DNA of 64,000 nt from Colocasia esculenta (taxonomy: Eukaryota; Streptophyta; Magnoliopsida; Alismatales; Araceae): contig JACBKR010001245.1 of NCBI GenBank assembly GCA_014218235.1, forward strand, positions 744,001 to 808,000, read 5' to 3'. The notes below the pieces were generated by a model. That model was given only the letters and a program-made list of their open reading frames with translations. It searched no databases and was not told the origin of the DNA. The position numbers were made by a program, and so were the translations under genes. Below, in pieces: positions 33,782 to 45,599 of this stretch. Each line of letters begins with the position of its first letter. Within the stretch, counting starts at the first letter, position 1.

Positions 33782-34032
33782 TTTTTTTTTTTAATCAAAG
33801 GTCAAAAAGCGGCCAATTTATTTTATTAATAGAGCGAAATTCTGAAACCAGAGACAGAAGCCGAATACAAGACAAAAGCTAAAAATAACAGTAAATTTCT
33901 AATTAGAACTCCAAAGAAGATCTGTCCCATAAATAAGTACGTCGAAGAACAGTCCGAGACCGTAGTCTTGGTTGTCGAAGGCAACGCTCTATGTCATCTT
34001 CATCTGATTCCATTGCGGATACCTCTAAATCA
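33782..34032 (-). mobile_element. LINE 3' end (251 bp), minus orientation, 16-bp TSD
   Basis: AATTACAAGTTGTAGC occurs at 33766-33781 and 34033-34048. A T10 run just inside the left copy is the poly(A) tail on the minus strand. The minus strand encodes an ORF end (ESDEDDIERCLRQPRLRSRT, then VLRRTY) near its 5' side, then a 3' UTR with AATAAAATAAA. This is a severely 5'-truncated LINE. Confidence 0.88.
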
Positions 34033-34048
34033 AATTACAAGTTGTAGC

Positions 34049-34928
34049 TCAATTTCATTAATTTAATCTAGGATCACTTACCAAAAAAAAGATAACAATA
34101 TCTAAGATAGGATACATATAGGAGTGATAATGATATATGTGCACTCTCATGTGAAAATATTTTGTTTTAAATCTCATCATTCTATATGAACTATGGGAAA
34201 GTATTAATGTTATTTGGTAGAGTTATCACACATCCCAAACACATGGGACGGGCTCCACAACACAATGACATATATTTGGAGCGGATAATCTGGCTGATGG
34301 CTCTGTGAGATAGTTAATTGTTCTCCTAAACTATTATTTGTCATCACCACATCGTTTTGACAAATATTATTCAGATTTTTTAAATGGAATAATGGTGTGA
34401 TGGTCATATGGTGAAATGAAAAAGCCACACAGCACCCCATCCATCACCTCAGATTAACGAGGGGGTGGGGGTGTGTGGGCGACCTTCTATATCCATCCTC
34501 ACATGCTGCTTCTATATAACGTGCGGACCAGCCACATTAAAATCCAAATTTATGTAGAACTCTGCCAGTTATGCAGTTAGGGGATCATTAATCTTGTGGT
34601 GAGTTGCTGCTGTGGTACTGAATGATGCTGATGCTGTTAATTACACACATACCCATCTCTTATTTGAGAAATATTTTTCGCTTGTTCTAGGGTGTGCGGT
34701 ACTATCCGCCCCAAGTATATATAGGTTAGTGTGGGATTAGCGTATAAAACTCTATTCGTATGTGTTTAATTAAGGTGTATAATATACGACTGTTTGAGCC
34801 CGGAAGCAAGATCTTGCTGCTTCTACCTTCTTCCTTGCTGGGGGCTTCCTTCTGCTCTTGACATGGAATATCACCTTTAAGAGAAAGGCTTAGTGCATTT
34901 TTGTATTGTACTTTAAGTATAATATGAT
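34049..34928. other. Non-coding, no gene
   Basis: Chance ORFs only, such as the minus-strand frames at 34210-34440 and 34726-34941. Confidence 0.5.
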
Positions 34929-35250
34929 TAGGGATGAACATAGTTTGGTTCGGTTCATCCTATTTTTTGAGTGAATCGAAATCGAACTGAAATTAAAATT
35001 GAACCGAACCGAAATCGAAATTAAAAATAATAATAAACTTTAATGGCCCAGATGTCAAGTAAATGGGAGGCGCTAGTCCACTGGGCTACGCGCTCCTCTT
35101 TGATATATATTATATATTTAATATATTCGGTTCATTCGGTTTTCCAATGTAAAATTGAACTGAACCGTCAGACCTCTCAACCCGAACCGAACCGAACTCG
35201 CCGGTTCGGTTCGGTTTTACGATTTGAACCGTATTATATGAACAGTTCTA
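34929..35250. mobile_element. hAT-like element (322 bp) with tRNA-like core
   Basis: Ends are TAGGGATGAACATA and TATATGAACAGTTCTA. Flanks are AATATGAT (34921-34928) and AATATGAC (35251-35258), a 7-of-8 TSD. CGGTTCGGTT-rich arms surround a core with an A-box-like sequence on the minus strand (GTAGCCCAGTGGACTAGCGC, 35070-35089). The B box is degenerate. Confidence 0.75.
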
Positions 35251-35876
35251 AATATGACTAGACAATAGTTCATGTGACATCTCACAATTGAGTTGTCACT
35301 TTATCACTCCTCATATGAGTGATGCCACATAGATTCTTGCCTAGTCATATTGCACTTGAAGTGCAATACAAAAATGTACTAAACTTTTCTCCACCTTTAA
35401 AACGGAATGAGAGAGTTTTAGGGTAGTGGCCGCATCGATATGATAGATCTATATATACGTGGGTATATATGACCCTCATAATTGAGTGATGGGATCTCGT
35501 AAAAAAAGTATTACTTTTTATAGTTGGACTTTTAGATTCGAAATAAGAGATTGTCTTAAGTCTATATTCAAAGGTGCAAGCAGGGGAGTATATGGTATTT
35601 TTTTGTGTTACAAAGACTGGTTTTCCTCCTCTTGAAATCACATGGAACTCTCAATTTCTTCTGTGCTGCTCTCTCTTGTTTCCACATATATATGCTCTCC
35701 CATTTCCTCTTCTTAAGGCTTATTATCTAATTTTTATGATGGTTCTTTATACCGGATTTATCTCGGATGTACGACAGGTTAACCAACTTGTTGGGGCTGG
35801 ATTCCATATATGTCTCACCCTCTATTTGACTGGCTAATCATTACAATATTCTCTCACATTTAGAAAGCAACAAAAC
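35251..35876. other. Non-coding, no gene recognised
   Basis: An 87-codon ORF at 35574-35837 has no recognisable domain. Confidence 0.4.
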
Positions 35877-35880
35877 AAAG

Positions 35881-36304
35881 TAAAGAGACGTGATTTAAGT
35901 GTGCCTCTCAAGAGATATTGTCTTCATACTTAGGGTTTTATCTTTTAAAAAGACCCTCTTGGGAGAAGAGGTGAAGCTCTTGCTGATAAGCACACACTTG
36001 TTCTCACTATCTTTCAATGTGAGACTAAAGAATATCTCTACACAGGCCCCCAGTGAGGATAAGGGTGTGCGGGTCTCATGAAGATGAGACGGCTCGGGTA
36101 GGGCGCATGACCTCTCGTTCGTTCCCACAGACGGCGCCAATGAAGAGACGTGATTTAAGTGTGCCTTCCAAGAGGTATTGTCCCCATGTTTGGAGTTTTG
36201 TCCTTTAAAAAGACCATCTTGAGAGAAGAGGTGAAACTCTTGCTGATAAACACATACTTATTCTCACTATATTTCAATGTGGGACTAAAAAATATCTCTA
36301 CACA
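35881..36304 (-). mobile_element. TRIM (miniature LTR retrotransposon), 424 bp
   Basis: Two 164-bp direct repeats (35881-36044 and 36141-36304) with TGTGTAGAGATATT...CTCTTCA termini on the minus strand enclose only 96 bp. Next to the 5' LTR the minus strand reads TGGCGCCGTCTGTGGGAACG, a typical tRNA primer-binding site. Next to the 3' LTR it reads CACTGGGGGCC, a polypurine tract. AAAGT flanks both sides (35877-35881 and 36305-36309), overlapping a slightly eroded left terminus. There is no coding capacity. Confidence 0.88.
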
Positions 36305-36309
36305 AAAGT

Positions 36310-37107
36310 AGCTCGAAAGATACATGTGTCAATTCCTCTAATGCAGAGGGATGTGTCAATTCCTCTAATGCAGAGGGATTTTATAACCATCACATCGATG
36401 TAGACTTCATCTTTTTGTGTCTAGATTGAAAGGCACCCGCTCTACTCCATCGTGGGCAGCAACTCTCGGATAATATTATTGTTTTGTGTCAAACTCAGAA
36501 AACATGTATCTACAGAGGATTAGTTATCCGAGATTACTTACCCCGTTCTGAAACCGGCTTCAGGACAGTGTCTGTTCTTGGCATTGTTTGTAGAGAACAT
36601 CTTGGCATTATCGTGGAGCTTTTTCTACTCTAAGGAAGGGACTAATCGTTTATATGTATAAACTTAATTTGTTGTTTAAAGTTTCTCATATTTATAATAA
36701 ACTAATTATCCCTTGGATAAACTATATCACTTTTATACGCATATAGTATTGCCAACAAAAGTATTCCAAACTCCATTACGCAAAGACTCTGCAAGATTCT
36801 AAACTCCATCAAGTCTCTCTTCTTCTTCTTCCATTCCATATTTCTCTCGAAACGGGACAAATAGCTTCAGAAAAACCCACTTTAAGTTGGTTGGCTAAAA
36901 TGAGATGGCACTTCTCAATTCCCACTTTTCTTATTTTGACAACTTTTTTTAGGTTAATAACTTAGCGGCCAATGTCACCGGTGAAAACCTTATCCACCTG
37001 AGTTCGAACAGGGAGACTTCTTGTTTTGACAGTTTGGTCGAGTCTTTGAGACATCACAATGCCACTTGAGTGACCAAGGCTGTGAGGCATCACAATGCTG
37101 CATGTCT
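36310..37107. other. Non-coding, with a 27-bp direct duplication
   Basis: ATGTGTCAATTCCTCTAATG followed by CAGAGGG occurs twice in a row near 36324-36377. Otherwise no gene was recognised. Confidence 0.5.
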
Positions 37108-37115
37108 CTTACATC

Positions 37116-37428
37116 TAGGGGTGAACACGGTCTGGTTCACCTCTTATTTTTTAATAAATCGAATCGAACCGTATTGAATCAAAATATCAAAAAATGAACA
37201 ATGAAGCACTGTAGGTTTCGAACCTGCGACCTCTTTTAGAGGTCGCGGCCCGCGCTAACCAACTGGACTACAAAGTGTTTTGTAAAATTATATGGTATTA
37301 TATATTCAGTTCATTTCGATTTCTTAACACTGAATCGAATTGAACCCATGAAGTCTTCAAATCGAACCGAACCGAACCGGTCGGTACGATTCGATTTTTT
37401 CGGTTGGACCAAATAATGAACAGCACTA
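37116..37428. mobile_element. hAT-like element (313 bp) with complete tRNA-like Pol III core
   Basis: It starts TAGGGGTGAACACGG and ends AATGAACAGCACTA. The flanks CTTACATC and CCAACATC are a decayed 8-bp TSD (6 of 8). The core (37204-37280, minus strand) has an A box (GTAGTCCAGTTGGTTAGCGC), a 9-bp hairpin (GCGACCTCT with AGAGGTCGC), a perfect B box (GGTTCGAAACC) and a downstream T6 terminator. The acceptor-like ends AAACACT and AGTGCTT pair at 6 of 7 positions. Confidence 0.75.
37204..37280 (-). other. tRNA-like core with extended hairpin
   Basis: It resembles a tRNA on the minus strand: acceptor-like pairing, D-arm (AGTTGGTTAGCGC) and T-arm (GGTTCGAAACC). The anticodon arm is an over-long stem and the spacing between acceptor and D-arm is wrong. 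I therefore regard it as a tRNA-derived Pol III module, not a working tRNA gene. Confidence 0.5.
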
Positions 37429-37520
37429 CCAACATCTAGTTGGATTTTCTAACTTTTGTCTAGCTTATGTATTTGCTAGCTAACTGACTTCACTGCTATC
37501 ATCTAATCTCATAATGGCTA

Positions 37521-40500
37521 TGTGGAAATGGAAAATTTTAACATCTTTTTCAAATGTTTATTTTATCATGTTTTCTCATTTTCTCATGGATGCATGCGTA
37601 TTGCGAATCCAAGTCCTGTCGGATTACATCCCTCTGGGAGGGAAAATCATTGATTAATCGCCAAAAATTAGAAAGCCTTGTGGCCTTGATACGGAGACAT
37701 CTGATGAAAAGTGCAACTTAAAACTAGGCCTGAATGATAAACAGACACGATGTCTATTCGAGGTTGCCGGGTCTTTTAATTAGATGTGATTGAGTCTTTT
37801 ACACATTTGCCCATTGATTCTTTTCATTGACATGAAAAAGCATTCTCAAATCAGTCTCTTGCTCTTTTGAAAACACATTTGCTTTTTTTTATTACAAAAC
37901 GGGTTCTCATTCGAATCTTTTGTTCTTTTGAAAACGTGAGAGGGTCTTTTATTTGTTTGGAAAAATTCAATTTGACAGTTTGTTCTTTTATAAAATATGA
38001 GATGGCATTTTGTCATTTGTTACTTGAGAAATGTTCAATTTGATCTTTTGTTTTTTTTTTTACCATGAAAAGGTTCTTCGGTTCTTTTGAAAACATGCAA
38101 GTGGCAAAAATGAGCCATTTGCTCCTTTGTCCTTTATGTCAAAAAAAAAAGGGTTTCAATTTGTTCTTTTGTTCCATTTGAAGCTTGTAAAAAAAATGTG
38201 AGCTGGTCTATTTGCTTACTTTTATTACAAAAAGAGTTTTATTTCGATCTTTTGAAAACATAAAGTGACACATTTGCTCTTTTGTGTCAAAAAAAAGGTT
38301 TTCACTTATTTCATTCGAGACTTGTGAGAATGAGGGTGGCCTATTTTTTTTTTATTATTATTCTTATCATGAAAAGACTTTGATTTGATCTCTTACTCTT
38401 TTAAAACATGTGCAACGCAAACTATTTGATTTGTCTATTCGCCGCTCCTAATAACGAAGCATTCTCCCCATTGGCTCTCTTATTCTTTTAAAAGGGTGCA
38501 ACGTGGTTCTATTCGCGATTCGGCGCCACTCCATTGGACCTTGGGGGTTTCTTTTAAGAGAGGAAAATGACCCTTGCCGATTCGACCTTCACGGCGAAAA
38601 TCCGGCAGCATCTCCCCTTGTCTTGGGTGATAGGGGGAGAGCACGGTACACACCCACCAGAATGGAGGCAGTACCAAAAGAGAGGGTGTATGTCAAATGA
38701 CGACATACCCCAAATGGCACATGGCACCAACCACAGGGCAAGCCTTTGATGGGGGTGGGTATCACCATGACCACACAAATACCAACCGGTAGACGAAGCA
38801 TGTGCGGGCCCATATGCCCGGGCATAGACATCACATTGTCTAACCCGGGTTTAAATGGGCTTCTCATTGGTCCATTGTCCATTTCCTTGGCCCGAACCAC
38901 GTGAAGCATGGTTTAACTTCCATGGCCCGGCCAAAGGCGGGGGGCTGGCTGCCGATTCGGCAGGCCTGTTCAAGGCTGCCGAATCAGAGGGCCGCCCACA
39001 TGGCTGATCAGCTGAAACTCCTCTCTTGTGGGCAAAGAGCCAACACCTTTGAAGTTGGTCTCACCCATGTGAGGGGCGGTCTTGGGCCCAAAGGCAGGCT
39101 TATTGGGATGTCCATTATAGGTGCTAAGTATGGGGGCATGAGCATTGGGTGCTCAACCCTTGGCTTGCAAATGGACATCCCCTTAAGCATGAAATCCCTT
39201 AATGGGCCACTTAAAGCCAAAGAAACCTGAAACTTAGGTGGGCCAAAACATGGGTTTGAAAGATCTCTTGCAAGGGGTGCTAAGCAAGAAGGCATGTGCA
39301 TTGGTTGCCCAACCTCTTGGCTAGCAAAATGGGGACATTTTCGAGGCAAATGGGCTCATTTGGGGGCGGTTTTGACAGTGCAAACCTGAACCATTGAGGG
39401 GCCGAAACAGGGGGTTTAATGGGCTCTTTTGCATGCAAAGCCTAGCTTTGAGCATGGGCATTAATTGCCCAACTCATTTGCTAGCAAAGGGGCATGCTCC
39501 CAAGGTAGAAAACATGCACATTGGGGCTGTTTTAGACTGTTAAATTCTGATCTTTTGAGCATCAAAACTGAAGGTTCGATGTGCCAATTATGTAGAATGC
39601 TAGGCTTAGAGCATGGGTATTAATTATCCAACTCATTTGCTAGCAAGGGGATGTGTTCCCAAGGTAGAGAACATACACTTGAGGCTGTTTTGGACAGTGA
39701 AGACCGCTCTTTTGGAAAGGCTAAAACAAGGATTTCATGGGCCAATTTGCATGGCATGCTAAGTTTTAGACATGGGCATTGATTGTCCAATCCAAAGCTA
39801 GCTAGGAGAGGGTGTCCTCAAGGCAAAAATGGACTCTAATGGGGCTGTTTTGACGGTTAAAACATGATCTTTAGATGTTCAAAACAGTGAGGAAAAACTT
39901 ATTTCTTGGAAGCAAGCAATAGGCGAATGCATGCTCTAAGAAATGAGGGTGGCCCAAGCAAGGCAAAGGGGCTTGTTTAGGATCTTAAGCACAATGAAAA
40001 CACACACTTTAGAAGGCACAAAACAGTGAGGAAATCATCATTTTGGAAGGTCCAAACAGTGAGGAGTGTCTATTAAAACAGTGGAAATCAGTCCAAAGGG
40101 TCTCATTCTTTTGAACAAAACAGTGAGCAACATGTGTGCCCAAAGACTTGTACAAGGCCCATTAAGCTCAATTTCCCCTTAAACCCCATTTATTGAGGCA
40201 TGGGAGTATATGGAGAATCCTTTGTGTGTCTCTTGGATAAAGAGAAGACACACCACATGGAGGTGGCCTCTCCCATCCGATGGCACCCATTTTGTGCAAA
40301 ACAAGAGAGATAAATGAAAACTCATGAATGCATTAAATGCAAGAGGGAGAGGAAGAAGACACAATGGATAAAGCATTTTCTATTGTTAAGAGGAGGGAGA
40401 GGGTACAAAAAAGCTTAAAGAAATGGGGAAGAAGAAGACACCATCGCCATCTCTCCATCTCTCCCTCTCTTCTCTCCTCTTTTCATGATATGACCACACA

Positions 40501-40994
40501 TGAGAGTGGTACTATCTATTCTCTCTTTCTCTCTTCTTCCCTCACCTTTTCCCTCTTCTTCTCTTGGCTTCTCTTGCAAAAGCTCCTCACGGGATGGATC
40601 TTCCAAGGCCAAAACGCAGCAGGCCCTTCTCCTTCTCTTGATGGCTTTTTCGGTGGTGAAGAAGGCCTCCTCTCCCCTTCCAATATCCTTCTCCCGCAAG
40701 GCACCCCTTGGAGCCTCTTTTGGCCTCTTCCCAAGCTTCTAGAAAACCCACCAAAAGTAGGCCCTTCCACTTCTTACAAATGCTTTTTACTTTTTCCATT
40801 TTAGGCAACAACTTTTGGGAGGTGTTGCATTTGCTTAATCTCACCCCCTTGCATGGGGTGAGATGGGCTTGGGCTAATGGAAACTTTTGGGCTTTAGTAG
40901 GTAGGCCACTTAGGTAGGTCCATTCTTTTGTGCTCTTGGTGGGATGGAGTCGGGCCGGCCAAGAGGAAATGGGCCCATAAAAAGGGTGTCCACA
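37521..40994 (-). repeat. 3' LTR of the Tat-like element (3,474 bp)
   Basis: It starts TGTGGAAATGG and ends GGGTGTCCACA on the plus strand. 37521 to about 39814 aligns with 51788-54283. Compared with that copy it lacks about 205 bp after GTCGGA near 37622. ORFs inside it are shadows of non-coding sequence; the same frames recur in the other LTR, for example at 38901 and 53383. Confidence 0.8.
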
Positions 40995-41010
40995 AATGCC
41001 CCCACCCGTG
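40995..41010 (-). other. Polypurine tract of the Tat-like element
   Basis: The minus strand reads CACGGGTGGGGGCATT immediately before the LTR start TGTGGACACC. That is the expected position for second-strand priming. Confidence 0.65.
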
Positions 41011-41220
41011 GGTGGTGCGAGAGGGCACGCGAAGCGACATCCGCGGGTGCACTGTAGTTCACTTGACTATTTACACCGACACAAGCAGATCTTTGGACTT
41101 ATTGCCGTGTCAGTGGTCTGATAGCCTATTCACGGTCTTTTGCTTCTATTTGATGATATTGTCCGCGGATGACGGACGCATGTCCCTCTCAGTGGGCAAC
41201 TGGGGGCTCTATTTCTTCCT

Positions 41221-41865
41221 TTGGAATTTCCTTTTCGTGCAGGGCCAAAACGATTCGGCGGGACCTGCGCGATCCGGCGGGGTGCGCTAGCTGGCCGGGG
41301 GGTGTCGATTCGGCGCAGCTTGCGCCGATTCGGCGAAGCTCGCGAGTCTGCTCTTTACGGGCATAGCATATGTATCTTTTTCGAACTACGTTGTTTTCTG
41401 CCCCATCCTTGCTTGACTTCTTATCTCTTCTTCTTTTCTTCAGACACCTCTGCCAGAGATCGGAGACGGAGGTATCATGAACTAGCAGCACCGGGTGATT
41501 CAACACAGTTGGGGAATCGGCAGAGGGTACCGCAAGTTGATAGGCTTGAGGGATGGTCGCGATTTGGCGAGAGGCTCCCAAGAATTATCCCATTGCTCTC
41601 ACGAGTTGACGAAGCTCGGATTGGTAAGCTTGATTTGGTGCAGTTGACGAATCAGTCTGAAGCTTCCCGAGTCAACGGGCTCAAAGTGGTAGCCACGATT
41701 CGGCGTGTCCCACGCGAGTTAGCAGGGGCTCATGATTTGATAAATAGACCCGATGGGGTCACGAAGACCATTGAATTGACGGCCTGCTTAAGATCTTGTG
41801 GACTTCATGAATCGGCCAACTATTGTGTCAATTGTATTGTGTTGGCCTATTGTACGAGCCAATGA
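41221..41865 (+). other. 214-codon ORF antisense to the element
   Basis: A plus-strand open frame just inside the 3' LTR of a minus-strand element. It is arginine-rich with no domain I recognise. Some Tat-lineage elements, such as maize Grande, carry an extra antisense ORF in this position, so it is worth noting. It spans a GATTCGGCG-repeat cluster (about 41247-41340) and a splice-acceptor-like TTCTTTTCTTCAG near 41443, which argue against a simple single-exon gene. Confidence 0.25.
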
Positions 41866-42654
41866 GACATGCTGGCTTGCCATATGACCTGGCGGCTCTT
41901 TCTAGACCCAGTAAGTGACGTTGCTGCTTCCTTTCTTCTGAACCCTCTTACTGACTGGTTCCCTTGAATGCACAACGATCTGAGCATGCAGTAGCGTTGA
42001 GGTCTTTGTAGGGAGAGGTTGATTGCCTCCATGTCATTGTCACTGACTGTGATAACCAGACTACCGCTTTGGAGATCTTTTAGCCCTCATCAAGGCCGCT
42101 TTGCTCATAGCTAGATTAATGTGCTCTTATCTTCCTCTTTTGAATTTTGTTGTGTCTGGGTATCGACAGATTTCTTCCAGAAAACTGGTTCTATGGGTGT
42201 TGACCAATTTAGCCATTTGTCAACGCCTGCTCCATCAGGTGTTGACAGATTCAATTGAAGTGCGCCATGTGTCGACACTTGCTTTTCTGATTGTCGCCTG
42301 ACTCTCTCAGAAATTTTCTTTGAGGGGCTTGGAAGTTGTCGGAAATGACCTCATGTATAATGACATTTCACCTCATCGCCTAAGAGATAGAGCTCCGATT
42401 GACGTGAAGATAAGCTTTGACTGGCAACGACACGAAGGCGAGCTTCAGATGGCGCTGGCATGAAGGCGAGCTTTGACTGGTATGAAGAAGAGCCTCGGCT
42501 GGCATTGACATAAAGGCGAGCTTTGGCTGGCACTGACGTGAAAATAAGCTTTGATTGTCAAGTACCACTTCTGTCAGGATTTCCTTTCTAGAGACTTGAA
42601 GCCTGCTTGCCTTTGGCATCTGTCTTTGATTGATTTTTTTTATTTTCACATTAT
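41866..42654 (-). other. 3' UTR of the Tat-like element, no gene
   Basis: It includes repeated GGCGAGCTTTGACTGGCA-like words near 42410-42550. No coding region was recognised. Confidence 0.5.
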
Positions 42655-43485
42655 CGAATTGAGCGCCCTTTCGGGTTTTCACCCAATCCGACCCCCTCTT
42701 GCTTTTGCCTACGCGCCCTTTCGGGTTTTCACGTAGCGGAGTACCCAATTTTGCCCATGGTGCCCTTTCGGGTTTTCGCCATGATCGGGTTTTAGCTCTT
42801 TTTACCCTTGTCCAGGGGAAACCTAGACAAGTCCAGCGAGGCACCTCTATTTTAAGCCTCTTTTTTGTTTTCTTTTTTTTTATACATGTATATATATTAT
42901 AAAGAGGGATTCATGAGTGAAATGACTCGACCACTAATCGTACCATGATGTTGGTAGATAGTGTGAGGTTATTTAGGTTGATTGCAAAATGGTAACCTGG
43001 AAAACCTATGTGCTGACTTCAACAAGGGTTCTGAAGGTAACATCTAATGGCCAGCCAAGGCAAGAAGTCAAGGCTGGACTTTATTTGGAATTTGAAAAGG
43101 AAGAGGTTATCTAAACCTAGGGTCCTACTTGGCGAGAGCAAGTATATATAAGCTTGAGGCGTAGATGGCAAGAGACAGCTTGTCTAAGTTTTGAGGTTTC
43201 ATTTTGACCAGAGAGTGTATAGCTGGATTCATGGAATGTATAGCAAAAATGTGATTTCTTGAAAGAGCAGGGATGAAACTCCCCCTTCTTGCCATTTTGA
43301 CATTTTAACTTCATTCATTTTCATTTTTTTTATCACATTACTGACCCAAGCGCCCTTTCGGGTTTTCACCGGAGTCAGCCCCTTCTTGCTTTTGCCTACG
43401 CGCCCTTTCGGGTTTTCACGTAGCAGGGTTCCCAATTTTGCCCACGACGCCCTTTCAGGTTTTCACCGTGGCCGGGTTTTTCTTG
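42655..43485 (-). repeat. 3' UTR repeat: two clusters of GCGCCCTTTCGGGTTTTCAC
   Basis: The 20-mer and close variants occur near 42663, 42713 and 42760, and again near 43350, 43400 and 43448. Similar spacers (TTGCTTTTGCCTACG, CCCAATTTTGCCCA) recur, so a ~690-bp segment is duplicated with three copies in each half. Confidence 0.85.
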
Positions 43486-43929
43486 TCCTTTTTACCCCTA
43501 CTCGGCAGTGAAACCAAAGTAGGTCCGACGATCATCTCTATTTTTAGCCCTTTTGTTCATCATTTTTTTATCATTTCATTTTTCATTCATTTTTTTTTAC
43601 AGAAATGTCGCAAGATATGCACTGCGAGCATACATTCAATAGTGTACCCTCAGAGTTCTTGAACATGAAAGACTGGAGGGTGTATGTCTTCGAGGTAATG
43701 TCGAATTTAGCTCCATGAGTTGTTGGACCCTTCTGACGTTGAAGCATAATGACGCCATCTCGAACCATCGACCATTGTGAAGGTGGCTCCACCATATTGA
43801 CTTGGGGGATCTTTGGGCATGGAATGTCAAAGCTACATGTTAAATCCCCCAAATCGCCGCAAAAAGGGATGTGATAATATATGGCTCCAGCAAAATAATA
43901 TGGTTATATAAACATTGAACGTGACTATT

Positions 43930-45130
43930 CGATTTTAACTCTTAAATCCTCGGAGGTCTCACGTGGCAATTGTCCCACGGGCTGAGATCGAACTACAATA
44001 CTTTTCTTGTAGTTGCAGCTCTTCGGAGAATAGTTTGTCTTATATCCCTGGAGACCCCAGATGTGGGAGATATTCCACAAACTGAGAATGAACTACGGAA
44101 CTTATCTCGCAGTTGCAGCTCCTTTGAGATGGATTCTTATATCCTAAGAGACCTCAGACGCGGAACTAATCCCACGAACTGAGGCTGGACTACGGTATTT
44201 ATCCCGTAGTTGCAGCTCCTTGAAGATGGATTCTTATATCCTCGGAGACCTCAGACGCGGAAATAATCCCACGAACTGAGGATGGACTACGGTATTTATC
44301 CCATAGTTGCAGCTCCTTAAATGGATTCTTTTTATATCTTTGGAGACCCCAGACCGGGCAACATTTCACGATCTGAGGCTGGACTACGGTATCTATCCCG
44401 CAGTTGCAGCTCCTGGTGGATTGATTAAGAATTCAAGCACGGGAGCCTAACACGTGGGCAGAGAGGCCCGACTTCTTAAATCAAATGTTCTATTTTTTTA
44501 TGCATTTCTTTTGTTTTGTTCATTTTCATGATTAATTTTCTCTTTTCTTTTCTTCTTTTTTCTTTTTCCTTTCTTTTATTTTTTCTATTTGTTCCTTTTC
44601 TTTTCCTCTTTTTTTTAAACGGAATTTCATTCCATCCTCTCTTTTTAATCATTTCATTTTTTCCATTGATCATTTTATTAGTTTCTATTTATTTTGTCTC
44701 TTTCTTTTTTCTTTTCTTTTTTTAATGTGTGTCTTTTAAAAACCTCAAATGTGGTAAACATTCCACAAAAGGAGGCTGGATTACGGTACTTGTCCCGCAG
44801 TGTCTGTTTATAGGAGGTCAATTTTGATTTATATCTTTGGAGACCCCAGATATGGGAAATATTCCACAACTGAGGATGGACTGCGATATTTATCTCGCAG
44901 TTGCTGCTCCTTTGAGGTCAATTAGTCTTTTATCCCTGGAGACCCCAGATGTGAAAAACGTTCCACAAATTGAGGATGGACTACGGAACTTATCCCGCAG
45001 TTGCAGCTCCTTTGAGGTTAATTTGATTTTGAATTATCGGAGACCCCAGATGTGGGAAATGTTCCACAAACTGAGAATGGACTACGGAACTTATCCCGCA
45101 GTTGCAGCTCCTTTGAGATTAATTTGTCTT
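43930..45130 (-). repeat. 3' UTR repeat: ~97-101 bp units
   Basis: Units share GGACTACGGTATTTATCCCG, AGTTGCAGCTCCTTTGAG and GAGACCCCAGATGTGGGA. Copies are near 44011, 44111, 44208, 44304, 44401 and again 44898, 44999, 45099. A T-rich tract at about 44470-44740 interrupts them. Confidence 0.9.
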
Positions 45131-45179
45131 TTAAAGTTCTTTTGCTTTAAATGTCTTTTTAGTCAATTTTGAAAATATT

Positions 45180-45590
45180 GGGCATAAAGACCCGATTTCG
45201 AAATCATGAGGGTGTGGAAGCCCGATTTTAAAGCATGTGGGCACAGACCCAATTTGAAAACATGAGGGCAAATAAGCCTGCTTTTGAAATCTATGAGGGC
45301 GTAGAGGCCTCGATCTTTTTATTAAACATGCGGGAGCTAAGGTCCCAGTTTAAAAATATGATGGCGAAAAAAGCCCGCTTTTGAAATTGTGAGGACACGA
45401 AGGTCCAATTTTAAAACATGAAGGCGTGGAAGCCTGATTTTGAAATATGTGGACACAGAGGCCCATTTTGAAAACATGGGGGCAAAGAAGCCCGATTTGA
45501 AATTTGTGAGGGCGTAAAGGCCTCGATCTTTTATTAAACATGTGGGCGCTAAGGTCCCATTTGAAAAACATGATTTTGAGTTTTGAAACA
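45180..45590 (-). repeat. 3' UTR repeat: short AAGCCCGATTTTGAAA units
   Basis: Irregular repeats of ATGAGGGCGTGGAAGCCCGA and GGACACAGAGGCCCA, spaced roughly 30-65 bp, directly before the next array. Confidence 0.8.
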
Positions 45591-45599
45591 TGAATTTTC

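Noticed and set aside
37204..37280. True tRNA gene
   Set aside because: A and B boxes are good, but the anticodon arm is an over-long hairpin and acceptor/D-arm spacing is wrong. It lies inside a transposon.
38589..39349. Overlapping 106- to 113-codon ORFs repeated at 53071-53768
   Set aside because: They lie in the LTR of the Tat-like element and recur only because the LTR is duplicated.
40337..40844. Several ORFs of 80-155 codons on both strands
   Set aside because: Purine/pyrimidine-biased LTR sequence gives open frames on both strands, with no domain.
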